DNA of 15,836 bases from AWTP1-13 sp035762425. GTDB lineage: Bacteria > Pseudomonadota > Alphaproteobacteria > Rhizobiales > Hyphomicrobiaceae. Of this stretch, positions 1 to 8,837 are shown one piece after another. The first letter of the stretch is position 1, and the number at the start of each line of letters is the position of its first letter. The DNA is taken from NCBI GenBank assembly GCA_035762425.1, contig DASTOW010000299.1, positions 1-15,836 on the forward strand. Direction: 5' to 3'. Below the pieces are notes generated by a model that had not been told where the DNA came from, did no database searches, and saw nothing but the letters and a program-made list of their open reading frames with translations. Made by a program: the position numbers and the translations under genes.

Positions 1-136
1 AAACGGGGCAAGGCGGCCTTCAGCGTCGCCGCGCAGCCATTTTCGCGCCTTGTTTGCAGTGAGATTGGCACGCTTACTGAAAATCGACGAATGATTCTTA
101 GTCTAACCTGAGACGGGCTCAGCGACACGGACGGGA

Positions 137-2455
137 ATGCAAGCACGATACAAGAGCGCGGCCACGCTGGTGGCCGTATGGGCGCTGGTGGCCGTTGCGC
201 CGGCCGCCGCCCAGGAGTCGCCGGCCAAGCCGGCAGTGAAGAAGGCCGCCACCAAGGCCAGCAAGGCCAGCCAGGCTCAGGCCAAAGCCAAGGCCAAGGC
301 CGAGCCCAAGAAGGCCGCAAGCAAGACGCCGGCGAAGACCACCGAGGCCAAGACCACCGGGGCGAAGGCGGCCGAGCCTGCCCAGAAGCCGGAACCGGCG
401 CACAAGCCACTCGAGCATGAGCTGGCGCATATCGCACGCTACGATGCGGCCATTGCGCCGATCCGCGATCTCGCCCTCTCGAGCGAGGAAGCGGCGCACT
501 TGCGGGGGGCGCTGCAGGCGGCCGCGGCGGGCGACTTGGACGATGCCCGCGCAGCCCGCGACAAGGTGGGCGATCCGGCGGCGCGCAAGCTGGTCGACTG
601 GTATCTCTATCGAGCCGGCTACGGGACGGCGGGCGAGGTGCGAGCCTTCCTCGACGCGAGCCCGGCCTGGCCGGATCGGCGCCTGCTTACCCAGCGCGCT
701 GAGGAGGCGCTGTTCAACGGCTCAGCGAGCCCTGCTGAGATCAAGAATTTCTTCGCCAGCAAGGAGCCGGCGACAGCGGCTGGCCTGGCCGCCCTCGCCT
801 CGGCCTATCTTGCAGACAAGGACGAGCCGCGTGCCAAGGCGTTGGTAGCCAAGGCCTGGACCGAATATCACCTGCCGGCCGGTCAGGAGGCCGCGTTCCT
901 AAAGCGCCTCGGCTCGCTGCTGACCGAGCTCGATCACAAGCGCCGCCTCGACCGGCTGCTGTTCAACGACAGTCGCTGGCTCGGCGAGCGCAACGAGCGC
1001 GCTCAGTATATCCGCCGTATGTTGCCGTTACTGTCGGCCGAGGAGCGGAAGAAGGCCGAAGCGCGTCTGGCAGTGTTCACGCAGGCCAAGAACTCGACCC
1101 AGCTGATTGCCAAGCTGCCGGCCGAGGCGCAGGCGGAATGGGGCGTGGCCATGCAGATGGCGCAGGCTTTGCGCCGGCAGAAGAAGGATGAGGAGGCCTG
1201 GAAGATTCTCCTGGCCGAGCCGACGGCGACCGTGCTCGTCAAGCCTGACGGCTGGTGGCAGGAGCGCCGCGCCAGCGCCTATGCCGCGCTCAGGGCCGGC
1301 AAGCCCAGTTTGGCGTATGATCTCGTGCGCGACCCAGGCAGCCTGTCAGACAACGCCGGCAAAGATGCAGCCTTCCTGGCCGGGTGGTTGGCGTTGCGGC
1401 ATCTGCGCGATGCCAAGATGGCGCTCGGCCACTTCCAGATGTTGGCGGATACGGCTGATGGCCCGTTGAGCAAGGCGCGCGGTCACTATTGGCTGGGACG
1501 CACGCATCAGGCGCTCGCAGATCAAACGAAGGCCCAGGCCGCGTTCCGCGCCGCGGCAGTCTACATCGACACCTTCCACGGCCAACTCGCCCGCTTGGAG
1601 CTCGATCCGCAGGCTTCGCTTTTGAAGCTGCAGCCGCCCGCCGCGCCGACCGAGGCGGAGGCTGCCCGTTTCAGCAGCCTCGATGCGGTGAGGGCCACCG
1701 TCATCGCCCGTAAGGCCGGTCTCGACGCCTCCGTCGTGCGCGCCTTCTTCAACCATTTGCGCTACCACCTGGCCGCCGAAGCGGAGGTGGCAATGCTCGC
1801 GCATCTGGCTCAATCGCTCGGCGATCAGCTGATGGCCGTGCGCATCGGCAAGAGCGCCATCGCGCGTGGACAAAACCTGATCTACTACGCCTATCCGGTG
1901 CAGGGCTTGCCGGCCTACAAACCGTTGCGCCAGCCGCCGGAGCCGGCCGTCATCCTCGGCATTGCCAGACAGGAAAGCGAGTTTGACCAGAGCACGCTGT
2001 CGGGGCCGGGGGCGAGAGGCATTCTGCAAGTGATGCCGATCACCGCGCGTCATGTCTGCCGCGACTACAAGATCAAGTGCGACATCCCGCGGCTCATGAA
2101 GGATCCCGTCTACAACACCATGATGGGCAGCGCCTATATCTCCGACCGCATGGATGAGTTCAGCGGCTCCTACGTGTTGACGTTGGCCGGCTACAACGCC
2201 GGGCCGGGACGCGCTCGCGAATGGATCAAGGAGTTCGGCGATCCGCGTGACGGCAGCGTCGATCCCATCGACTGGATCCACCGCATCCCCTTCGAGGAGA
2301 CGCGCGACTACGTGCAAAAAGTGCTGTCCAACATCCAGATTTATCGAGCGCGTCTTGGCGAAGAGGCGAACGCTGTGCGCCTCAAGGCTGACCTGAAGCG
2401 CGCAGTGAAAGCGGCGAGCGGCGCGGCCCCGGACAAGAAGGCTGCTGCCAACTAG
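137..2455 (+). CDS. Soluble lytic murein transglycosylase (Slt70-like)
   Basis: Predicted periplasmic lytic transglycosylase, cleaving the MurNAc-GlcNAc bond of peptidoglycan to leave 1,6-anhydroMurNAc ends. The 772-residue product starts with a signal peptide (basic start, hydrophobic residues about 8-24, likely cleavage after APAAA at 25). A Lys/Ala-rich stretch follows (about 29-90), then a long alpha-helical part (about 95-590) resembling the Slt70 superhelical U domain. The C-terminal SLT catalytic domain (about 600-745) carries the family motifs RQESEFD with catalytic Glu613, GARGILQVMP and AGYNAGPGRA. The length is slightly above Slt70 (about 620-650) because of the Lys/Ala tract. The start ATG has only a modest GGGA just upstream. 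The next + strand gene begins about 100 bases later, so co-transcription is possible. The family is clear; its exact cellular role is inferred. Confidence 0.93.
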   Translation: MQARYKSAATLVAVWALVAVAPAAAQESPAKPAVKKAATKASKASQAQAKAKAKAEPKKAASKTPAKTTEAKTTGAKAAEPAQKPEPAHKPLEHELAHIARYDAAIAPIRDLALSSEEAAHLRGALQAAAAGDLDDARAARDKVGDPAARKLVDWYLYRAGYGTAGEVRAFLDASPAWPDRRLLTQRAEEALFNGSASPAEIKNFFASKEPATAAGLAALASAYLADKDEPRAKALVAKAWTEYHLPAGQEAAFLKRLGSLLTELDHKRRLDRLLFNDSRWLGERNERAQYIRRMLPLLSAEERKKAEARLAVFTQAKNSTQLIAKLPAEAQAEWGVAMQMAQALRRQKKDEEAWKILLAEPTATVLVKPDGWWQERRASAYAALRAGKPSLAYDLVRDPGSLSDNAGKDAAFLAGWLALRHLRDAKMALGHFQMLADTADGPLSKARGHYWLGRTHQALADQTKAQAAFRAAAVYIDTFHGQLARLELDPQASLLKLQPPAAPTEAEAARFSSLDAVRATVIARKAGLDASVVRAFFNHLRYHLAAEAEVAMLAHLAQSLGDQLMAVRIGKSAIARGQNLIYYAYPVQGLPAYKPLRQPPEPAVILGIARQESEFDQSTLSGPGARGILQVMPITARHVCRDYKIKCDIPRLMKDPVYNTMMGSAYISDRMDEFSGSYVLTLAGYNAGPGRAREWIKEFGDPRDGSVDPIDWIHRIPFEETRDYVQKVLSNIQIYRARLGEEANAVRLKADLKRAVKAASGAAPDKKAAAN

Positions 2456-2557
2456 CGGTGGGCAGTTTGCACGGTTTTGCGGGGCGCTGGGGCAAGCGAG
2501 CTTGCGGCGGCCGCGGCCTCGTGCCAGCGTTGCTCCAAAGGGGCGTTGGGGCACACT

Positions 2558-3466
2558 ATGCAGGGCTGGAACGACATCTACTTCACGTCGCGCGACGGGC
2601 TCAGGCTCTATGCCAGGCACTACGCCGTGCCGGGCTCGGTGAGGCGGCCGGCCGTGTGCCTGGCCGGCCTGTCGCGCAACAGTCGCGACTTCCATGACTT
2701 GGCAGTGGCGCTGTCGAAGCCTGATGAGACTGGGCGCGACGTCTATTGTCTGGACTATCGCGGTCGCGGCCGCTCACAGCACGATGCCGATTGGAAGAAC
2801 TATTCCATTCTGATCGAGCTCAACGACGTCCTCGACTTCATGACCATGCGCGGTCTGCACAACGCCGCCATGATCGGCACGTCGCGCGGTGGGCTGATCA
2901 CCATGCTGATGGCGGTGCTGCGACCGGCGGCCATTGGGGCGGCGGTGCTGAATGATATCGGGCCTGTGATTGAGCCTGAGGGACTGGCGCGCATCGTTGC
3001 CTATATCGGCCGCGTCCCGCTGCCGGCGACCTGGAAGGAGGCGGCCGACCTCGTGGCCGAGATGCACCGCCGTCAGTTCCCTGCCGTCACTGCCCAGCAG
3101 TGGGCGGAGTTCGCGCGCCAGGTGTTCAACGACGACAACGGGCTGCCGGCGCCATCCTACGATGCCAACCTCGCCAAGGCGATCTCGCTGGTGGCTGCGG
3201 AAGTGCCGGACTTGTGGCCGCAGTTCGTGGCGCTCAGCCACGCGCCCATGCTGGTGCTGCGCGGTGAGAACTCCGACATCCTGAGCGCCAAGACGCTGAG
3301 CGAGATGCAACTGCGCCATCCCCGGCTCGATGCCGTGACCGTCAAAGGGCAGGGCCACGCACCTCTGCTAAAGGATGCGCCGACCATCAGCGCGGTCTCC
3401 CGGTTCCTGGCCCAGGCCGACCTGACGGCGCTGGCGGCGTCAGAGGCAATCGTGGTGGGACGCTGA
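2558..3466 (+). CDS. Alpha/beta hydrolase
   Basis: Alpha/beta-hydrolase-fold enzyme of 302 residues, substrate unknown. The visible triad is a nucleophile elbow G-T-S-R-G with Ser109, an acid at Asp240 in GENSDIL, and His267 in GQGHAPLL. The strand-turn YRGRGRS (about residue 70) is typical of hydrolases and C-C bond or epoxide hydrolases of this fold. No signal peptide is seen, so it is probably cytoplasmic. An in-frame TTG at 2477 would add 27 residues of low-complexity, non-family sequence; I prefer the ATG at 2558 because the fold's first strand (DIYFTSRDGLRLYARHY) begins right there. The Shine-Dalgarno is weak (AAAGGGG, far upstream). It lies about 100 bases behind the transglycosylase gene on the same strand. 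Confidence 0.85.
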   Translation: MQGWNDIYFTSRDGLRLYARHYAVPGSVRRPAVCLAGLSRNSRDFHDLAVALSKPDETGRDVYCLDYRGRGRSQHDADWKNYSILIELNDVLDFMTMRGLHNAAMIGTSRGGLITMLMAVLRPAAIGAAVLNDIGPVIEPEGLARIVAYIGRVPLPATWKEAADLVAEMHRRQFPAVTAQQWAEFARQVFNDDNGLPAPSYDANLAKAISLVAAEVPDLWPQFVALSHAPMLVLRGENSDILSAKTLSEMQLRHPRLDAVTVKGQGHAPLLKDAPTISAVSRFLAQADLTALAASEAIVVGR

Positions 3467-3867
3467 GGTTGGGATGACCGCGCGTGCGGCGGCGATGTCG
3501 GTAAGTGTCGTGCCGCTGCTGGTGGCGAGGGCGCTGGGCAGTAGCCGACGCCGGCCTCGCGTGCGAACGTGCTGATGCGCAATATCTCCTCGTGGTCGCA
3601 GCGATCTCCTCGCAGGCCCAGGACGGGCCCAGGGCAGGCCGAGGACAGGCCCAGGACATGCCGAGGGCAGGCTCAGGTCGGCGTGGCCGTACTGCGCCCT
3701 GACGAAACAGTGGCCGCCGTCGCGGATGAACCGGCGGCTGCCACTGCACCGGTTCTTGGCATTCGTGAGCCGCGCGACTGCGCCTTGCGCGCCGCCATCG
3801 CGCTTTCATGATAGGCATGCGCCATCGCACCGAAGTTTTCTGGGGACAGTCGTATCCGGGGGAACAG
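3467..3867. other. Gene-poor stretch between two + strand genes
   Basis: About 400 bases without a convincing gene. Short open frames on both strands are GC-driven, have no ribosome-binding site, and change character across the tandem repeat at 3613-3678. I see no clear terminator after the hydrolase and no strong promoter. The last 60 bases could be an N-terminal extension of the next gene (in-frame ATG at 3808), but a GGGGGA tract just before 3868 favours the shorter form. Confidence 0.5.
3613..3678. repeat. Six-copy 11-bp tandem repeat
   Basis: Six head-to-tail copies of an 11-bp unit, consensus CAGGCCCAGGA: 3613-3623, 3624-3634, 3635-3645, 3646-3656, 3657-3667 and 3668-3678. Copies 1 and 4 are identical and the others differ at one to three positions. 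The period is not a multiple of three, which argues against selection as coding sequence. It is close to one helical turn of DNA. It lies in the gene-poor spacer between the hydrolase and the membrane protein. Confidence 0.85.
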
Positions 3868-4932
3868 ATGTCGTGGCTCAAGCAGCAGGTTCGCCAGACC
3901 AGGCTTCTACATGTTGCTCTGGGCGTCGGTGCCATCGCCGCGGTTGGCGCAGGCATCGCTCTTAATCAGCGATACTTTGAGAACCTGCGCGCGGGTCCCT
4001 ATGCCATCCCGCTGTCCGAGCTCGTCGCGACGCAGTCAGCCGATGATCTTGCGCGCTATTGGGTGAGCCTCAGGCCGGCGCAGCTGCTCGATACGGGGGT
4101 CGATCACCTCTCGGTCAGGAAACGATACGGAGTTGAAACCGGTCGCAGCGTCACCGGCCATTTTTGGGTCGCCGTGGTTGGCGATCGCCTGCTGTTCGTC
4201 GAGACCTCGGGCGCTGCCCCGCTCGCGAACCAGGCCATTACCGGCAAGCTCGTCGATACGCCGCACAACGTCTCCAATCATCTCATGCAGGGCGTCAATC
4301 CGGTGGTGAAGGCGAAGGTGCTGCCGATTATGCTCAAGACTGGGGATTTTGCGGCGCCCGCCTACATCGGTCTGTCGGCGGCGGCCGCGATCTCGGGGAT
4401 TGCCTTGATGTGGGCGCTGGTGGCCGGAGTGCGGGCGCTCAGTCCGGGCAATCACCGCGCGCTGCGGGCTTTGCAGGCAGCGTCCATCTCGCTCGATGAG
4501 GCCGGGCATTCCATCACGGAGGATATGCGCACCGGCTCGAGCCTGCAGGTCGGCACCTATCGTCTTACCCGCGAGTACCTGGTGCGAACCGGCCTAATAT
4601 TCGATCTGCGGGAGCTCAAGGACCTGCTCTGGGTCTACCCGATTGTGGTGTCACACAAGATGTATGGCTTCATTCCCACCGGCAAGTCGCACCAACTTGC
4701 CCTGCACTTTCCGGACAAGAAGCTGACCCTCAAGATTGCAAAAAACTCGGTCGAACGCATTGCGCAGGCGTTGGCGACAGTTTCTCCTTGGACCATCATC
4801 GGCCACAGCCCTGACCTCGAGCATGCCTGGAGCAAGCAGCGCGCGCAGCTGGTGAGCTTCATCGCCGGGCGCCGCGCCCAGGTGCTTGCTCATTGGGCGC
4901 AGGGGTCCACGGCTGCACCTGGATCAGCTTGA
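3868..4932 (+). CDS. Two-helix membrane protein of unknown function
   Basis: I do not recognise this 354-residue protein. It has a short basic start, a first membrane segment (about residues 14-32), a roughly 130-residue soluble part predicted outside the membrane and rich in beta-strand-like sequence, a second membrane segment (about 165-188), and a C-terminal soluble domain of about 160 residues. The last domain has alternating strands such as TYRLTREYLVRTGLIFDLREL and QLALHFPDKKLTLKIAKNS, ending in a helix, which loosely suggests a PH-like or small beta-barrel fold. I see no catalytic motif. A longer form starting at ATG 3808 is possible; the GGGGGA before 3868 and the immediate KQQVRQ-plus-helix start favour this one. 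It is followed by the thiC leader, with no evident functional link. Confidence 0.75.
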   Translation: MSWLKQQVRQTRLLHVALGVGAIAAVGAGIALNQRYFENLRAGPYAIPLSELVATQSADDLARYWVSLRPAQLLDTGVDHLSVRKRYGVETGRSVTGHFWVAVVGDRLLFVETSGAAPLANQAITGKLVDTPHNVSNHLMQGVNPVVKAKVLPIMLKTGDFAAPAYIGLSAAAAISGIALMWALVAGVRALSPGNHRALRALQAASISLDEAGHSITEDMRTGSSLQVGTYRLTREYLVRTGLIFDLRELKDLLWVYPIVVSHKMYGFIPTGKSHQLALHFPDKKLTLKIAKNSVERIAQALATVSPWTIIGHSPDLEHAWSKQRAQLVSFIAGRRAQVLAHWAQGSTAAPGSA

Positions 4933-4973
4933 GCACGCGCTGCGCAGCAAGCGCCGCGCATGGCGGCTGTAGT

Positions 4974-4990
4974 GCTGCCTGAATGGCAGC
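4974..4990 (+). terminator. Possible weak stem-loop after the membrane-protein gene
   Basis: Perfect 6-bp stem GCTGCC/GGCAGC with loop TGAAT, about 40 bases past the stop codon. No T tract follows, so it is at best an incomplete intrinsic terminator or a 3'-end-stabilising hairpin. Confidence 0.25.
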
Positions 4991-5040
4991 CTTGCCCAAA
5001 CCGGTCCTTGCATCCGCCTGCCAATCAGCGCAGACTGCGC

Positions 5041-5136
5041 CCGTTCCAGGGGGGCCGGCGGAAGCTGGCTGAGATGGCGCTGATACCGCGCCGCCACCCT
5101 TTGAACCTGATCCGGGTCATGCCGGCGAAGGGACGG
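5041..5136 (+). promoter_or_regulatory. TPP riboswitch (THI element)
   Basis: Aptamer that binds thiamine pyrophosphate and represses the downstream gene. Both conserved THI-box halves are present: CTGAGA at 5069-5074, which contacts the pyrimidine, and GAACCTGATC (5103-5112) followed by GGTCATGCCGGCGAAGGGA, the pyrophosphate-sensing side. Closing helix P1 can be drawn as 7 bp, CCGTTCC (5041-5047) with GGGACGG (5130-5136), including one G-U pair. A variable P3-type arm lies around 5075-5095. It sits 89 bases before the thiC start, the expected place and orientation. Confidence 0.96.
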
Positions 5137-5175
5137 ACGCAATCGCTTCCCCTCACCGCCATGTTCCCGATCAGC

Positions 5176-5217
5176 GAGAGGCCCTCTCCGCTTGCGCGGC
5201 AGAGTATACCGGCGAGG
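5176..5217 (+). promoter_or_regulatory. thiC: Candidate riboswitch expression platform hiding the thiC ribosome-binding site
   Basis: Between aptamer and thiC there is no terminator with a T tract, but two mutually exclusive hairpins can be drawn. In one, 5183-5190 (CCTCTCCG) pairs with 5210-5217 (CGGCGAGG), 7 of 8 positions, burying the GAGGA Shine-Dalgarno. In the other, GAGAG (5176-5180) pairs with CTCTC (5184-5188), which would free it. This suggests control of translation initiation. Hand folding only. Confidence 0.4.
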
Positions 5218-5225
5218 ACAGCGCG

Positions 5226-7136
<1,911 letters not shown>

Positions 7137-7178
7137 GGCTTGACGCTCACCCGTGATATCCTCGCCATCCCGCGGCTT

Positions 7179-7219
7179 GCCCCGAGGCTGCATGGCCCCG
7201 AGGCTGCATGGCCCCGAGG
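7179..7219. repeat. 16-bp direct repeat, two and a half copies
   Basis: GCCCCGAGGCTGCATG occurs twice head to tail (7179-7194 and 7195-7210), followed by its first nine bases again (7211-7219). The copies are identical, suggesting recent slippage. It lies in the spacer after thiC. Confidence 0.85.
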
Positions 7220-7239
7220 ATGTGCAGACTGATGGGTGG

Positions 7240-7262
7240 ATGGCCGGGCCAAGCCCGGCCAT
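7240..7262. repeat. REP-like intergenic palindrome
   Basis: Perfect 10-bp inverted repeat ATGGCCGGGC / GCCCGGCCAT around a CAA loop. It resembles the short palindromes found in many copies between genes in Bradyrhizobium and related alphaproteobacteria. Read backwards it produces the typical spurious peptide GLGPAIH. It could fold as a transcript-stabilising hairpin behind thiC, but no T tract follows. Confidence 0.65.
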
Positions 7263-7341
7263 GGCGCCATGGGACACCTCCCGCACCCGAACGATTGGCT
7301 TTATCCTGCGTTGAGGGAGCAAACCCACAACGGAGGCTAGC

Positions 7342-7680
7342 GTGAGCCCATCAGGTACTAGACCCACCATTGCCCGCATCTGGAGGGGGCGGACCACGCG
7401 GGCCAGGGCCGACGAGTATGCAGCTTACCTCTACGAGGTCGGCATCAAGCCGCTGGAGGAGAAGGCGCTGGCTGTACAGCAGCTGCGCGAGGACCGCGCC
7501 GAGGACAGCGAGTTCATCACCATCTCCTACTGGGAGAGCGTGGAGGCGATGTCGCGCTTCGCCGGCCCCGACCCGCGCCGCATCCACCACCTACCGCGCG
7601 ATCCGGAGTTCCTGATCGAGCTGCCGCACAGCGTGCAGGTGCTCAAGATCACCGCTGCAAAGGGCGTGTTCGGCACCTGA
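7342..7680 (+). CDS. Small ABM-like (ferredoxin-like fold) protein
   Basis: A 112-residue protein resembling the antibiotic biosynthesis monooxygenase-like dimeric alpha/beta barrels. It has an opening strand (IARIWRGRT), a helix (ADEYAAYLYEVGIKPL), a second strand followed by EFITISYWESVEAMSRFAG, and a final strand VQVLKI. The pattern strand, helix, strand, W-x-S-x-E-A-M helix is typical of this fold. No catalytic residue can be assigned, and many such proteins have no known reaction. The start is a GTG with GGAGG 5 bases upstream, which decides it. It leads a run of + strand genes of unrelated families; whether they form an operon is unclear. Confidence 0.7.
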   Translation: MSPSGTRPTIARIWRGRTTRARADEYAAYLYEVGIKPLEEKALAVQQLREDRAEDSEFITISYWESVEAMSRFAGPDPRRIHHLPRDPEFLIELPHSVQVLKITAAKGVFGT

Positions 7681-7748
7681 GACCGCCCGCGCCATGGCGC
7701 GGCAAGTCGGCCGTTTGGCATGTGACTCATGTGACTAGGGAGACGCCA

Positions 7749-8135
7749 ATGTCGGACGATGAACGGGCCATTCGCAGCCTGGTTGTCAAGTGGATGGCGG
7801 CCAGCCAGACAGGCGACACCACCGCGGTGCTCAGCCTGATGACCGACGACGTGGTGTTCATGGTGCCCGGGCGCGAGCCGTTCGGGAAGGAGGCGTTTGC
7901 TGCAGCCTCCAAGGACATGCAGGGCGTGCGCATCGAAGGCAAGAGCGACATCCGCGAGCTGAAGGTGCTGGGCGACTGGGCCTATTTGCGCAGCTACCTC
8001 GAGGTCAAGATGATGCCGTCAGGCGGCAACTCGGTGGAGCGCAGCGGCTACACCCTTACAATCTTTCACAAGCAGCCGGACGGCCGCTGGCTGTTGGCGC
8101 GAGATGCCAATCTGCTCACCGCCAGCAAGAGCTAG
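7749..8135 (+). CDS. SgcJ/EcaC-type NTF2-like protein
   Basis: A 128-residue protein of the NTF2-like (SnoaL/SgcJ) superfamily, a cone-shaped alpha+beta fold used for small-molecule binding or catalysis. The opening is typical: a helix with AIRSLVVKWMAASQTGD, then LMTDDVVFMVPGREPFGKEAF. The beta-rich remainder ends in the usual strand DGRWLLARDANLL. No signal peptide is seen. An in-frame GTG at 7722 would add nine residues; the ATG at 7749 has GGGAG six bases upstream and matches where the family begins. The specific function is unknown. Confidence 0.8.
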   Translation: MSDDERAIRSLVVKWMAASQTGDTTAVLSLMTDDVVFMVPGREPFGKEAFAAASKDMQGVRIEGKSDIRELKVLGDWAYLRSYLEVKMMPSGGNSVERSGYTLTIFHKQPDGRWLLARDANLLTASKS

Positions 8136-8183
8136 CCGCAATCCGCCGCTGGGATGCAACGCGGGTGCGGGAGGATCGTGGCG

Positions 8184-8777
8184 ATGGGCGCATGGTGCGG
8201 GCTGCTTCTGGCGGGGGTTCTTCTGGCCTTTGGCGGGGGTGCAGCGCACGCCTGCGCCTGCTGCACCAACCAGGGCCAGCGCCACAGCGGACTGCACAAG
8301 CTCGATGCCAACCACCGCGAGCAGCTTGGCCAACTTCGCTTCAATGCCGCCGCGACGCTCTACACCGGCGAGCGCGACACCGCTGACATCAAGGGCATCT
8401 CGACGCCCGCCTTGGCCTACGAGCTGCACGTCGCACAGGAAGCGAGCCGCTGGGTGTTCGACTTGCGCGACAAGGATGGCCGCACCGGCACGCTGATCCT
8501 GCCCATGCCCGATAGCATCGGCATTTTTGAGGTCGATCCGCGCCTCGACTCAAGACAGGGTGGGACGGGTCCCTCGCTCTACAAGGAATGGTTGGTCGCG
8601 GCGAAAGTGACAGGCACCGGCATCTTCGCCGCCGGCGTACGCGGCAACACCCGCGCGCGCCTGATCCTGCACGGAGCAGGCAACAGCTGCACGGACGCAG
8701 GCCATTTCGGGCACTGGACGCTGGAGGTGAAGGGGCCAAACGCCGACTTCTCCTTGATCGGAGAATTGGTGCGCTAG
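8184..8777 (+). CDS. Secreted protein of unknown function with a CACC motif
   Basis: I do not recognise this 197-residue protein. It begins with a clear signal peptide (hydrophobic residues about 5-18, AHA before a CACC motif near residues 24-27), so the mature protein would start with a cysteine cluster. The A-H-A-C junction is not a good lipobox, so cleavage by signal peptidase I is more likely than lipidation. The rest is mixed alpha/beta, with a further Cys-Ala/His-rich stretch near the end (NSCTDAGHFGHW) that could bind a metal or form a disulphide. The start at 8184 is preferred over 8154 because GGGAGG lies 9 bases before it. Confidence 0.72.
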   Translation: MGAWCGLLLAGVLLAFGGGAAHACACCTNQGQRHSGLHKLDANHREQLGQLRFNAAATLYTGERDTADIKGISTPALAYELHVAQEASRWVFDLRDKDGRTGTLILPMPDSIGIFEVDPRLDSRQGGTGPSLYKEWLVAAKVTGTGIFAAGVRGNTRARLILHGAGNSCTDAGHFGHWTLEVKGPNADFSLIGELVR

Positions 8778-8837
8778 CTGCCGGACGCGTGCCTGGTGTA
8801 GGCTCACGGCCAATCAGCACGAGCCGGGAGAAACGTC

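Noticed and set aside
1..71. Possible start of a divergent - strand gene at the left edge (GTG at 71), for example dapA, which often sits beside this transglycosylase in related genomes
   Set aside because: Only 23 codons are visible, no ribosome-binding site is seen, and the readable residues do not identify a family.
1346..2695. Long open frame antisense to the transglycosylase (449 codons, - strand)
   Set aside because: It mirrors a gene with clear catalytic motifs, is Arg/His-rich as expected from GC-rich antisense codons, and shows no family motif or ribosome-binding site.
7690..7701. GCGCCATGGCGC palindrome between two + strand genes
   Set aside because: A 12-base perfect palindrome is unremarkable in DNA this GC-rich, and it has no loop or neighbouring signal.
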